DNA of 64,000 nt from Clavaria fumosa (taxonomy: Eukaryota > Basidiomycota > Agaricomycetes > Agaricales > Clavariaceae), in NCBI GenBank assembly GCA_951802425.1, contig OX637800.1, positions 1,612,001 to 1,676,000 of the forward strand, in the 5' to 3' direction. The position numbers and the translations under genes were made by a program. The notes below the pieces were generated by a model. The model was given only the letters and a program-made list of their open reading frames with translations. It was not told the origin of the DNA and made no database searches. This document shows positions 1-11,100 of the stretch, in pieces (position 1 is the first letter of the stretch; each line of letters begins with the position of its first letter).

Positions 1-636
1 CGACGCCTACTCGGGATGCTGATGTGGGCAGATGTCGCTACCCGACCCGATATTGCCTTCGCCATCTCTACTCTCGCTCAGTTCGCAGAAAACCCAGGAC
101 GACCGCACTGGGAGGCGCTCAAGCAAGTCTTTCGTTACCTGAAGGGGACGAAGAACTGGAGGCTCACCTACGGCGGTACCGAGAAGGAACTAGAGGGGTA
201 CAGTGATGCGGATGGAAGCTCGCAAGAGCACAGAAAGGCCATAAGCGGGTACGCTTTCCTAATTGACGGGGGAGCTGTATCGTGGGCGGCTAAAAAGCAG
301 GAGTTGGTCGTTCTCTCGACAACTGAGGCCGAGTACGTTGCCGCGACACATGCGGCAAAGGAAGCCATATGGCTGCGAAGGCTAATCGACGAGCTCGTCC
401 GCCCACTCGCTGCTCCCACCACCCTCTTTTGCGACAACAAATCCGTGATCGCGCTCACACAAGACGGGCACTACCATGCCCGCACGAAGCACATCGACAT
501 ACGATACCACTTCATACGATACGTCGTCCAAAACGGATCTATAAACTTAATCTATTGTCCCACAGACGAGATGGTGGCCGATACCCTGACGAAGGCGCTA
601 CCAAGCGCGAACGCGCTCGGACTACACGCGGTTTGA
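1..636 (+). CDS. Ty1/Copia polyprotein, C-terminal reverse transcriptase edge and RNase H (partial)
   Basis: The frame is open from the first base, so the gene begins outside the window. The N-terminal part (WADVATRPDIAFAISTLAQF, then LRYLKGT-like FRYLKGTKNW) is the conserved end of Copia reverse transcriptase. It is followed by an RNase H domain with acidic residues in YSDADGS, TEAEY, FCDNKS and DTLTKALPS. These domains copy the element RNA into DNA and degrade the RNA template in cytoplasmic particles. The reading frame ends at a TGA just before a G-rich purine tract (636-644) that looks like a polypurine tract, directly followed by a TG that could start the 3' LTR. No frameshift is visible in the part seen, so the copy may be fairly young; whether the whole element is intact cannot be judged. 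Confidence 0.93.
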   Translation, partial: RRLLGMLMWADVATRPDIAFAISTLAQFAENPGRPHWEALKQVFRYLKGTKNWRLTYGGTEKELEGYSDADGSSQEHRKAISGYAFLIDGGAVSWAAKKQELVVLSTTEAEYVAATHAAKEAIWLRRLIDELVRPLAAPTTLFCDNKSVIALTQDGHYHARTKHIDIRYHFIRYVVQNGSINLIYCPTDEMVADTLTKALPSANALGLHAV

Positions 637-644
637 CGGGGGAG

Positions 645-838
645 TGTTGGAGATTCAAACCGCCACCCGTTACCGCGCCTTGCGTAACGGCCCGCCCTCG
701 CGTGTTCGCTTCCGCACCTGAGCATTCTTCCCTTCATCGCTTATTAGCCTAACGCAGTCTTCTCTTCAGCTCCCATCCATTATATAGTCTTGTAGCGTAG
801 CCTTCACGCCCTCTCAACGACTCGCGTCGCTTGAGAGG
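645..838 (+). repeat. Probable 5' portion of the Copia 3' LTR, interrupted at 838
   Basis: Sequence begins TGTTGGAG immediately after the purine tract, as expected for an LTR, and contains a TATATAG box (781-787). It stops at 838, where the TIR element begins. The continuation is probably 4030 to about 4170, which contains GCTAACCCGGTGTTCGCA twice (from 4082 and 4149), either of which could be the LTR end in CA. The other LTR is outside the window, so the boundaries are inferred. Confidence 0.5.
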
Positions 839-1295
839 TACATCAGGAAAAGTGCAAAGTGACTTAGGCAGTCTTAGACCTGTCTTAAATTGGATTTAAG
901 AAAAATTAAGACAAGTTGGACTAAGACGAGACTGTCTTAGTCTAAGACAATCCAATTTTCCAGATTTGTCTTAGATACATCTTAATAATCTTGGCAGGCC
1001 TTAATGATTCTTAGCATCTGGCAGACCAAGAGGTATCAAGTATAATTAAGAACCAAAAGTTAGCCTTACAGCTACTGAATCTGACTGAAACCTGTCTTAA
1101 ACACCTCAGGAAACATAAAACTTTCTTGACCAGAACTTGGCCAAACTTCAATGATCTTAATCCTCAAATTAGACTCAACTTATTAGTAATCAAGTAGTTG
1201 ATTAAAAAATATTATTAATCAAGTACAGTCAAGTACAGTCAAGTACATGTAAGAACATATAAGGCCTATGTAAGGAGCAACAGCAGCTGCTGCCG

Positions 1296-1870
1296 CTGCT
1301 ATTGCTCCGCCGCCGCCGCCGCCACCGCCGCCGCCGCCGCTGCCGTTGCTGCTGCCGCCGTCGCTGCCGCCGCCGCTGCTGTTGCTGCCGCCGTTGCTGC
1401 CGCCGCCGCTGCTGTTGCTGCCGCCGTCGCTGCCGCCGCCGCCGCCGCTGTTGCTGCCGCCGTCGCTGCTGCTGTTGCTCCGTCGCAGCCGTTGCTGCTG
1501 CTGCTGCTGCCGCCGTCGATGTTGCTGTCGCCGCCGCCGCCGTCGATGTTGCTGCCGCCGCCGCCGTTGTTTTGCTGTCGCCGCCGCCGCCGCCCCGTTG
1601 CTTTGCTGCCGCCGCCGCCGCCGTCAATGTTGCTGCCGCCGCCGCCGTTGCTTTGCTGTCGCCGCCGCCGCCGCCCCGTTGCTTTGCTGCCGCCGTCGCC
1701 GCCGCCGCCGCCCCGTTGCTTTGCTTTGCTGCCGCCGCCGTTAATGTTGCTTTGCTATCGCCGCCGCCGCCGCCATGGTTGTTGCTGCCGTAGCCGCTGC
1801 TGTTGTTGCTGCCGTCGCCGCTGTTGCTTTGCTGCTGCTGCCACTGCTGCCGCCGTCGTCGTCGATGCCG
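1296..1870. repeat. GCC/GCT/GTC trinucleotide expansion
   Basis: About 575 bp of near-continuous GCC, GCT and GTC triplets with local duplications of about 55-100 bp (for example the TTGCTGCCGCCGCCG units around 1550-1720). Every frame is open and gives Ala/Arg/Leu/Cys/Pro-rich translations, which is a property of the repeat and not evidence for coding. Confidence 0.9.
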
Positions 1871-2011
1871 GAGGAGAAAGATAGGGAAAGGAAGGGGAGA
1901 GAAGAGAGGGAGGAGAGGGAGAGAGAGGAGAGGGAGAAGCCGCCCTCACCATCGCTCTGTAAATAATAAAAAATGAAAAGAATATGAACAAAAGGGGAGA
2001 GGACGCACCTG

Positions 2012-2345
2012 ATGGACCCTCCCGCCGCCGAAGTTGTTGTGAGGAGAGAGAGGGGGAGAGGGCCGCCGCCGCCGCAGTCATCGCTGGAGGAGAGAGAGGG
2101 TGAGGGTGAAGGTGCCGCCGTCGTCGTCGCTGGAGGTGAGGGCGAGGGTGCCGTCGCCGTTGTCGTCGTTGCTGGAGGTGAGGGTGAGGGTGCCGTTGTC
2201 GTCGCTGGGGATGGGATAGAGGGAGGAGAGAGAGGGAGAGGAGAGGAGAGGAGAGGGAGAGGGTGTCGCCGCCGTTGTTGTCATTGCTGGGGATGAGAGA
2301 GAGGGAAGGGAAAGCGAGAAGGTGCAGCCGCCGTCGTCGTCAGAG
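2012..2345. repeat. Low-complexity GAGAGGG/GTCGTC tract
   Basis: Interrupted runs of GAGAGAGGG alternating with GCCGTCGTCGTCGCTGGAGGTGAGG units, repeated several times. It is probably derived from the same slippage-prone stretch as the GCC tract 150 bp upstream. No gene is supported. Confidence 0.8.
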
Positions 2346-3290
2346 AGGCATGGGTGATGGTGGGAGAAGGACAAGTTCAACATAGCATGTGACGACTTTC
2401 TGAAGGTCGGAGTTTAAAATAAACACAACGCGGATTTGTTCCTGCGCCCTCAGTAAATGTGTATAAATCATGAAAATATTAATATAAGCCATCCTAATAA
2501 GCATTTATATCCTATCAAAATTTGAAGGTAATCCATTCATTGGTTGTTGAGAACCCACAGTGTTGTCATGCTGAGTTTGAAATTGCAGGAACTTCGCACT
2601 TCACACAGGCAAATGCAATGCTGACACAGCCTCACCCTGATTAGGCAGTACCCTCTAATAGTGAACCCTGAACTGAACTGCAAGTTCAGTTCAGGTGAGG
2701 AAGTGAACATCTGAGGAGTGAACCAAAGCTTGGATTTAGTGACCAGTTCAGACTGAACTTTGACTGCACCATGGGGATCTTTGGCCATAAGGGTGCTCAA
2801 GCACCACACCTAAGACAACATTCATTCTAAGACCAACAGCAACAGCAGCATCAGCAGCAAAGCAGTGATGGTGGCAGAAATGCAGCAGCAGTGGCAAAGC
2901 AGTGACAGTGGTGGCAGCAGTGGCAGCTTGTCTTATACATCTTAGCCATCTTAGCTGTCTTATTTGATATGTAGCTACTTGTGTCAAGCTGGCTAAGGTG
3001 CTTTAAGCTGGCTAAGTTCAGCTATGTTTGGTTAAGAAAATTTGATGTTTCCTGATGCAGCAGATTAAGTCATTTTAAGACATTTGATTAAGACTCTGCT
3101 GGTCATTTTCATGGTCTTGGCTTCAATGGCTTGGGTGCACCACTTCATTGAATCACATTTTAATATCTGAATGGTCTTAGAAAGATATTACCTTGATGGT
3201 CTTAGAAAAGTTATTTTCTTAGGTTTAGATCTTGTCATCTTGAGAAAGATGGAGCTGTACTTGCCACCTTATTTGGTCTTGGATTGGGTG

Positions 3291-3583
3291 TAGGGATGCC
3301 ACGGTTCGGTTCTGAACTTTGGTTCGAACCTGAACTGGACTGGACCGAACCGAAAATGAGGTTCAGGTTCAGCCAAGTGGGTGAACCGAACCAAAATTGA
3401 GGTTCAGAAGCCCAAATTTGGGCGAACCATTACCTTATTTGGTAAAAGTCCGGTCCAATGAACTGGACTTGGACTGAACTCAGGTTCAAGGTTCGGAATT
3501 TGGCCTGAACTGGACCTAAAGTCCGGTTTGGGGTTCGAAAAAATTGGCCCTGAACCGGACTTAACCGGACCATGGCATCCCTA
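3291..3583. mobile_element. hAT-type MITE, copy 1 (293 bp)
   Basis: The ends are TAGGGATGCCACGGTTCGGT and the near-perfect inverted counterpart finishing CCATGGCATCCCTA. The element is flanked by a perfect 8 bp target duplication ATTGGGTG (3283-3290 and 3584-3591), typical of hAT transposition. The inside is built from repeated GGTTC/GAACC and CCGGAC units with no ORF. A second copy of exactly the same length is at 12110-12402. Confidence 0.93.
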
Positions 3584-4170
3584 ATTGGGTGGCACCCTCC
3601 TCTTTGTAATTACATCTGGATGGTCTTAGAAAATATATTTTCTTAAGTTTAAAGCTTGTCATCTAGCCATCTTATTTGGTCTTGGATTGGGTGAAACCAT
3701 TTCTTAAAATTACATCTCAACTTCTGGATGGTCTTATGAAAGATATTATCTTAATACCTGGACAGTCTTAGGACAGATGTTTTCTTAGGCATAGCACTTG
3801 AGCTCTTATACCATGACTTTTTGCTCTTAGTACTATTTTCATCTGGTGCTTATGATCTTGGCTACTTGATTATACTTATCATGTCTTAGATTCCATTATT
3901 TATAAAAAAATTAAGACATCCCCAAGACAACTTTGTCATCTGAGACTGTCTTGATAGTCTTAATCACACATTTAAGATGGCTAAGTAAAGTTAAGTAATC
4001 ATAAGTCACTTCGCACTTTTCCTGATGTACGACATATCATTTCCAATCCTTTTACCTACTTACTGACTAGCTGAACACCGTAGCTAACCCGGTGTTCGCA
4101 TTAGGTACTTTCCTTTTAATAAAACAAAACGACTCACATCGCTTGAGAGCTAACCCGGTGTTCGCATTAT

Positions 4171-4350
4171 CGTTGTCCCGGTGAGAGTGAGCTGACATGC
4201 TCATGCCATGCCTGCGACGTCTTGGGAATGCATCATTGTAGTCGAATTTGTGCACTTTCTTGGATGCAAGTTTACTTGATATTGCTAAGCCACTCTTTAC
4301 GCATTTACTACATGAATCTAATCCAAGCGCTGGGCCTTCGCCTCCTCCTT
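4171..4350 (+). pseudogene. Relic of a C-type GTPase (internal deletion)
   Basis: Sequence around 4190-4226 matches the coding sequence of GTPase C near 18802-18838. It then jumps to the C-terminal membrane-segment coding region and 3' flank of gene C (compare 4226-4345 with 19261-19385). The join removes more than 400 bp and the remainder is frameshifted. It shares its 5' 55 bp (CGTTGTCCCGGTGAGAGTGA...) with a second relic at 16765, so both descend from one damaged ancestor. Confidence 0.7.
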
Positions 4351-4527
4351 GTGATGAAGGACTTGCGTCTGAAGAGTCTGACGTTCGAGATCATCACAGC
4401 GGCGCTGGGAGGTTCACGCGAGTGAGTCAAAAACGTGAATCCCCGGAATATAAGACGCGTGAGGGCGGGAGAACCAGCTACAAAGCGTCGCGGGATCCAC
4501 AAAAGGGATCCGCGCTACAAGACTGTA

Positions 4528-6194
4528 TCAAAACAGGAGTATAAAGGCAGCCACAAGGGCGGCTGTCAAGGAAGCGCGAGCCGTAGCCCGACGGGCGCTC
4601 TCTCTCGTCAGATCCTTCGATTTCTTCATGCGTTCATCCTGCGCTTCCTTCTCAGCCCTCGCTCTGCGATCCGCCTCCTTGGCTCGCTCCTCGAGAGTCT
4701 TGGGATCCTGCTCAAGCCTCTTCTCCAATTTTCTCTGTCTGTCACGAAGGGCTTGCGTCTGGTGAGTCTGACGTTCTGGCTGCGCCTTCAACTTCGTCAT
4801 GATTTCGTCCTGTGCTTCCTTCTCAGCTTTCGCTTTGCGATCCGCCTCCTCTTTGTCAAGCTCAGCTTGGCGTTTGCCTTGGAGTAGCTGCTCTGCCAGA
4901 GCCTGGCGCTCCTGCGCAGCAATTTTTTCAAACTCTTCTCGACGACGTTGTTCATCGTGGAGATGCCCTTGCATTTCCTCGATAGCTGCGCGCCTCTTGT
5001 CCACTTCTGACTCTAGATGCGTACGGGCCCTTCTCTCCTCCTCCAGCATAGCAAGAAATGCGCTTCGCTGCTCGTCGAGTTGGCGTGCCGCAATCACCTT
5101 CTCAGCTTCTGCAGATGCCTTGACAGACTCGAGGCCTTCTTCTAGACGAATCTTGTCTTCCTTCCACTGGTCCAACCGATGCTGAAGCTTTTCTCGCTCC
5201 TCTTCCAGTTCCCCCTTCCACTGATCGTCCTTCTCCTGAATGGCCATAGCCATTTCTTCTCGCAACTCCATCATCTCCGCCTCATGCTTCTCGTTGAGCG
5301 CTTTCAGTTCCGTGCTGAGTTCAGAACCGGAGGCTGTCTGATCCAGCGGCATCCCCTGCGCAAGCTCAACCTGAATCTGAAGCGCAATAGGATCATTGTC
5401 GAGGAGCTGGGTCAAGATATTTTGAGCCGATGGAAGTGTATTATCATGGCGGAGCGACCGAGCGCCGGCGTCAACGAGTGGCTTAAAGAACTTGGTGTTG
5501 GTCAGGAGTTCCTGTTCCCGAGCAATTCCAGTGGCCTCGTCGACTTGGTCCCATCTTGAGGTTACGATGACGACATTCTTGAGCGAGTCTGAACCGCAGA
5601 GCTTTTTAAACATCCGCAAGTTGCACGTCGAGACTCCACCCATCCTCGGATCGGTGATTCGGTGCATGTAAATGACGCCGCTCAACAGTCTCTTATCTTT
5701 GAATCTGTGTCGATTATTGTAAAAATAAGGACCCGGGATACGAAAAGACTATGCTTACTCGGCATCGAGGAAGGCAGAAACCCTTTGCAGAATGACGGTA
5801 TCAGTGATTCCCTCGCGAGAATCATCAAAGCCGGGAGTTTCAACGAAAATAATGCAGCGACCATCAGGCTCAAAGTAGCGAAAAAGACCAATGTCGGATG
5901 TCTCAGATTCTACACTATGTCCAATCTTGATATTCTGATCGCCTGTGATGAGCTTGATGAGCTAGTTTCGAGCTTCAGTGTCCATGTGCACATATAAATG
6001 TGCATAAGTGTTTCGTACCGAAGATTTTCCAGTTCCGGTTGAACCCATAATACTGAAAGTGGCTCGTTAGAAATAGAGGGAGGCTACGCAATAGAAGACA
6101 ATCGGACTTACGCAATCGTAATATCTGGACGCCTCTGTCCAGGAACACCGACATCTTCGCAGTAACCCAAATTCGCACTGGGCGAGGGGCTCAT
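4528..6194 (-). CDS. GTPase A: AIG1/GIMAP-like P-loop GTPase with coiled coil and C-terminal membrane anchor
   Basis: I read four exons (6194-6112, 6052-6019, 5961-5759, 5704-4528) giving 498 aa in a continuous frame. The G domain shows G1 GSTGTGKSS (31-39), a G3-like ETPGFDD (80-86, Glu instead of the usual Asp) and TSRWD (155-159) in the G4 position. The GVIYMHRITDPRMGG block is typical of this expanded fungal family. Residues about 205-475 are a long charged Glu/Lys/Arg/Gln coiled coil, and the protein ends in a short hydrophobic tail (ASLTAALVAAFILLF), suggesting a tail-anchored protein. Start chosen at the first ATG before the P-loop exon. In animals and plants the related AIG1/GIMAP GTPases act in immunity; the fungal role is unknown. 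A close but broken paralogue (B) is at 19740-22006. Confidence 0.85.
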
Positions 6195-6426
6195 CTGAAT
6201 TGGATAGGTAGCTGGTTGGTAGCTTAACAGTCGGTGAGAAACGCAAGAGGACATTCTTAAACGCTGCGGTAATAGTCTTACCGCGACTCCAATGCGTGGA
6301 TCGGAATGATGCGGCAATAGGACATTCAACGACGGCACCGCACTCCCGAGGCGTGTATCGGACATGAAAATCACGTTGGAACCCTGGATCTGTGTTAGAG
6401 GGTGTTCGGTCTCAGTGAGGAACGAC

Positions 6427-6678
6427 TTACAGTGTAATCACTGCGAGCTCGATGAGACCATCCTGTGCACTTTCCAACACGAGGACAGCCGGCTCGTGAT
6501 TTAGGATTTGCGAGCCGTTGACGCAAATGCTGGCCTGGGCAAAGTCTAGCCAGGCCCCGTCGTTCAGGTTATCTTTACAGGCGGCGACGCTGAGGGCATT
6601 GACTCTGGCATTATAATGACGCGCAAGGGTGATAGATTGTAGGCAACGGTGATGATAATGTCGTCGTTGATCACGCAC
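6427..6678 (-). CDS. Unrecognised small ORF next to GTPase A, duplicated next to GTPase B
   Basis: Reads towards GTPase A and ends ...GLIELAVITL-stop. The paralogous stretch at 22235-22480 keeps the frame with substitutions (DNLNDGAWLDFAQASI versus DNLNDGAWLYFAQASI, NHEPAVLVLESAQDG versus NHEPAVLVLVSAHDG). The open frame in both copies may only reflect a recent duplication. The composition suggests a small beta-rich domain, but I do not recognise a family. It may be the last exon of a gene whose 5' part lies in 6700-7090, or a remnant. The first codon is not determined. Confidence 0.4.
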   Translation of the reverse strand: MRDQRRHYHHRCLQSITLARHYNARVNALSVAACKDNLNDGAWLDFAQASICVNGSQILNHEPAVLVLESAQDGLIELAVITL

Positions 6679-6679
6679 C

Positions 6680-7360
6680 CATCGCTAGAGGTGGTGGACT
6701 CGCCGTCGTCATTCCTCTGCACACGGATTAGTCGATAAGAAAGTGAAAAAAAGACTAAAGCATACCAGAGGCAGAGAACACTGCCTCCTCGCCACTTGCG
6801 CCCATTCACTCTCGTCCCCCTTGCCCTGGATGGCCTCATTGGTGTCCGTTCGAGGTCCCGAGTCCTGTTGGCACTTCCTACTGCTCCCGATGGCTTTGAT
6901 ATCCTGCTCTGTCCGGTGACCCTAGGCTGCGATCTGTTTTGAGCAGGCTGTGATGGTTTGTGGGGCTGTGCTTGACGTTTGGTTTCGGACGTGCGGTAGA
7001 AGGAACGGCGCGTCCAGGCTGTGCTCGTGTCGCTGCCGTACCACTTTTCCGATGTCCTGGCAATCCCTTCAGCCTTGCTGGCTGAAAACAAACAGAAAGG
7101 GTAAAGATATGCCTCGCCCGTTCGTCACCGTCGTTGCCCCAGTGCTAACCTTCCTGCGATGAGTCGTCCACCAAATTACCATTGGAAAATTCCTAAGCTC
7201 TGCCATCCTCACGTTCGTTATTCTGTGACACAGAATGGAGAGGTTGTAAGGACTCGTCGGCGGCGTAAACCTCCATTCAACAACCATCCTCAACAATCAA
7301 ATGCTTTTCAATTACAAATTCGACAGGCTCCAATGAATTTTGGGAAATTTTCCTACTAAA
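6680..7360. repeat. Segmental-duplication block A, distal part (empty site for the palindromic element)
   Basis: This stretch is closely similar to 22500-22790 plus 31092-31490, in the same orientation. At 6944-6958 it reads GAGCAGGCTGTGATGG without interruption, which is the uninterrupted target of the 8.3 kb element found in block B. No gene is recognised in it. Confidence 0.8.
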
Positions 7361-8166
7361 AACAAAAACAGGAAGCAGGCATCACATGCCCTGAAATGCA
7401 ATGAGTGTAAATGATGTCAGGTAGACAGAGACAAGGAAACCTACTTGACGGTCATCCCCAGGAAATGCTGACACTACCACAGGCCCCTCCGGTTCCCTCA
7501 ACGACTCCTGCTCCTGTACCACCGTTGCGACCATTTCCAGCTGAACCAACGTGCGAGTCAGAGGGTAATTACATCAAACGGAAGAAAATGCCACACCGGT
7601 GATATCCCCTTGTGGTTTCGATGCCGGTGTCGTTGGTCTGATTGTCAGTAACGTCATCGATATCCGCTGTGGCGTCATGACCACTGATAGGAAGGCACGT
7701 CATGCACAGAATTGATAGGTCGAAGACCAGGGTTGTAAGTTCCGAATATAAATTTTTACGGATCGAACGAATTGATAATAAGAGTCAGTCATTATTAATG
7801 GATATCGTAGGGACTTACCTTGGTTCCTCTTATCGTAGCTTCGTTACATCTCACAATTCATCATGTTGTTTCTTGTGGAATCCGCCAGACCGCCGAACCA
7901 ACAGCGTTAGGCCCTTGTCGCCGTCACTCGCCCATTAGTTCCGGGTAGAAGATGGCTTTCAGGTTGCTGCAAGACGCGTGTACTGTAGATGTAAATGATC
8001 AATCAGAATCAGTCTCGTGACTCAGAATGGCGCGCATGTGACGTGTGATTGTCACATATCAATGTACCGCATGTCACATCATGTACCGCAGTGTGTGCGG
8101 ATCCTGCTCTGAGCCATCGATAAGCTCGAATCCTCGTCGCCCTCAACATTTCGTGCCGCTGCACCC
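7361..8166. other. Intergenic, 5' flank of NLR1
   Basis: I see no gene here. The last roughly 100 bp before the NLR1 start (from about 8065) resemble the corresponding flank of NLR2 (36305-36410), so the promoter or leader was duplicated with the gene. Confidence 0.6.
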
Positions 8167-11100
8167 ATGGCACAGGGTATCACTCGTGAGGATTTACTCT
8201 CACGAAACGAAGATCATACTAGTATTACTACAGCAAGTGAGTGCCTTGCGAGGTTGGAGGGCTGTTTGATTTCACTTAGCCCGATCTCTTGCAGACATTG
8301 AGAGAGTGACTGGCATGCCACCAGTGTCCTTGGCCATGCAACAGACTTATGATAACTCAACTATATGTGAGTCTATGTGAGAAGCTTATCCCTCCCCCCA
8401 ATATCCAAAAACTGTTGTAGATGCTAGAGATGTCGGGTCTCATAACCTCACCATCGGTGCACTCCACATCCATCAAAGTGAGCTTGAATGAATGAACCTT
8501 TGTCTCTTTACCTGACTGGCCTAACTCGCCAATGCAGCCCTGTTTGATTCTCCCTCTTCTGCGCAGGCCCAGTCACAAGTCACATTCAAAGGGATGCCCT
8601 CCCCCAGCCCAATTTTCACTGGGCAGAGGTCATACCTCGAGAAACTCCAAAGCCATTTTGGCCCGCGTGAGGGACAATTTCTCCCTAGACGGCTCTTTCT
8701 CCTCTATGGAATGGGAGGTATTGGCAAGACTCAGATTTGTCTGAAGTTCATTGAGGAAAATCCGAAGTTGTGCGTTGACTGACATCGTACTACATTGCTT
8801 AATAACTTACCATTCTGATCAGGTTCTGGCAAGTCTTCTGGATTGATGCAACCAGCCTCGAGACAATTGAGCAGTCTATCAAAGATATTGCCCATGATCA
8901 TGCTGCCCAAGCATCTGGAGTTGAGAGCTCTGTGCGCTCAATTCTCTCATGGATATCCTGGATGAGACAGGAATGGTTGCTTGTTTATGATAATGCAAGT
9001 GACCCTGATGCTGTGAAGAATTATATGCCCGCAAACAACCGAGGCAATGTGCTCATCACTAGCCGGAATCCAGTCATGCATGGACTAGTAAATCCTCGGG
9101 ATTCAACTGAAGTTGACCAGATGGGGGAGGAGGAAGCGATCACTCTCCTTCTGAGTGCGAGCCATTGCAGTGATACTGGTGGACTAAGGCAGATAGCATG
9201 CTCTATTGTGGCCACCTTATGCTACTTGCCTCTAGCTGTTGACCAAGCTGGTGCATCCATTGCAAGTGGTCTATGTGATCTGGGGGATTACCTTGAACAG
9301 TATGAGAGACACCATCAGGAGTTGTTGGATAATCCTTCATTCAGGGGTGCATCCAACTATGGGCAAGCAGTTTATGGGACATGGGAACTGTCAGTTAAAG
9401 AGATAGAAGCCAGGGCACATGGCAGGAGCAAAAGAGGGGAGGCTCAGGCAGCTTCAAGTGCACTTCTCTTGCTACAGATATTTGCCTACCTCCATCATGA
9501 AAACATTCCAGAAATGATGTTCAAAATTGCTGCCAAAGAAATGGCTGTGGGTGGGTCACAAGAAAACAATGCAAGAAGTAGCTGGGAGCAGTTGCAGAAG
9601 GATTCAGTGGCTTGGTCCAACATATTGCATATTGACCATGCAGGAAACTGGGACAATTTCATTTTTAGGAAAGCAGTTGAGATGTTGACATCATTTTCAC
9701 TTGTGAAATGCAGCAGCTCTGGAAGACTGTACTCCATGCATCCACTGGTACATCTGTGGTGCCAAGACAGGTGTTCTGAGGAGGAGAAACAGTCAAAATA
9801 TAATGCTGTTGACACTTTGGTGTGCCACTCAATCACATGTGGAGAAGATTGCTCTGACTATGCCTTTCGTCAATCATTACTGCCACATGTAAAAAAGATC
9901 AACTTACATATACAAAGAGAATATGCAATTGAGGATGCTGAAAGATGGGCAAAACTGGGGTTAGTGTACTATGAGAATGGATCATTTAAAGATGCAGAGG
10001 AGGCTTGTGTATGTGCAATGGAAAGCCAAAGGAGGGAGCTTGGCCCAGAACATCCAGACACTCTGACAAGCATTAACAATTTGGCATCCATATATTCAGC
10101 TCAGGGGAAATACAATGAATCAGAGGGGCTGAAGGTTCATGTCATGGAAGCCAGGAAGAGAGTGCTTGGCCAAGAACATCCAGCCACTCTGACAAGTATT
10201 AACAATTTGGCATTCACATATTCACAACAGGGGAAATATACTGAAGCAGAGGAGCTGCAAGTTCATCTCATAGAAGCCAGCAAGAGAGTGCTTGGCCCAG
10301 AACATCCATCCACTCTGACAAGCATTAACAATTTGGCATCTACATATTCAGCTCAGGGGAAGCACATTGAAGGAGAAGAGCTGCAAGTTCATGTCATGGG
10401 AGCCTGGAAGAGAATGCTTGGCCCAGAACATCCAAATACTCTGACAAGCATTAACAATTTGGCATCTAAATATTCAGCTCAAGGGAAGCACAATGAAGCA
10501 GAGGAGCTGCAAGTTCATGTCCTGGAAGCCAGGAAGAGAGTGTGTGGCCCAGAACATCCAGACACTCTGAGAAGCATTAATGATTTGGCATCCACATATT
10601 TAGCTCAGGGGAAGCACAATGAAGCAGAGGAGCTGCAAGTTCATGTCATGGAAGCCAAGAAGAGAGTGCTTGGCCTAGAACATCCAGACACTCTAACAAG
10701 CATTAATGATTTGGCATCTACATATTCAGCTCAGGGGAAATACAATAAAGCAGAGGAGCTGCAATTGCATGTCATGGAAGCCAGCAAGAGAGTGCTTGGC
10801 CCAGAACATCCATCCACTCTGACAAGCATTAACAATTTGGCATCCACATATTCAGCTCAGGGGAAATACAATAAAGCAGAAGAGCTGCAAGTTCATGTCA
10901 TGGAAGCCAGGAAGAGAGTGCTTGGCTCAGAACATCCAGACACTCTGACAAGCATTGACAATTTGGCATCCACATATTCAGCTCAGGGGAAATACAATGA
11001 AGCAGAGGAGCTGCAAGTTCATGTCATGGAAGCCAGGAAGAGAGTTCTTGGCCCAGAACACCCATCCACTCTGACAAGCATTGACAATTTGGCATCCACA

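Larger units (their letters stand above)
839..4029. mobile_element. Non-coding 3.2 kb TIR element rich in CTTA/TTAAG motifs
   Basis: The ends form an imperfect terminal inverted repeat: 838-866 and the reverse complement of 4002-4030 match at 28 of 29 positions. Both ends are flanked by TA, which may be the target duplication of a TA-targeting transposase (outer GTAC makes the exact edge ambiguous). The body is dense in CTTAG, TCTTAA and TTAAG on both strands, carries a GCC/GCT trinucleotide expansion and a GA-rich tract, and has no credible transposase ORF. It is therefore a non-autonomous or decayed element. It inserted into the Copia LTR and was itself hit by a hAT MITE at 3291. The family is not recognised. 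Confidence 0.7.

Noticed and set aside
1229..1884. Several overlapping long ORFs in the GCC-repeat region
   Set aside because: A triplet repeat keeps all frames open; products are homopolymer-like Ala, Arg, Leu, Cys or Pro and have no start context or conserved pattern.
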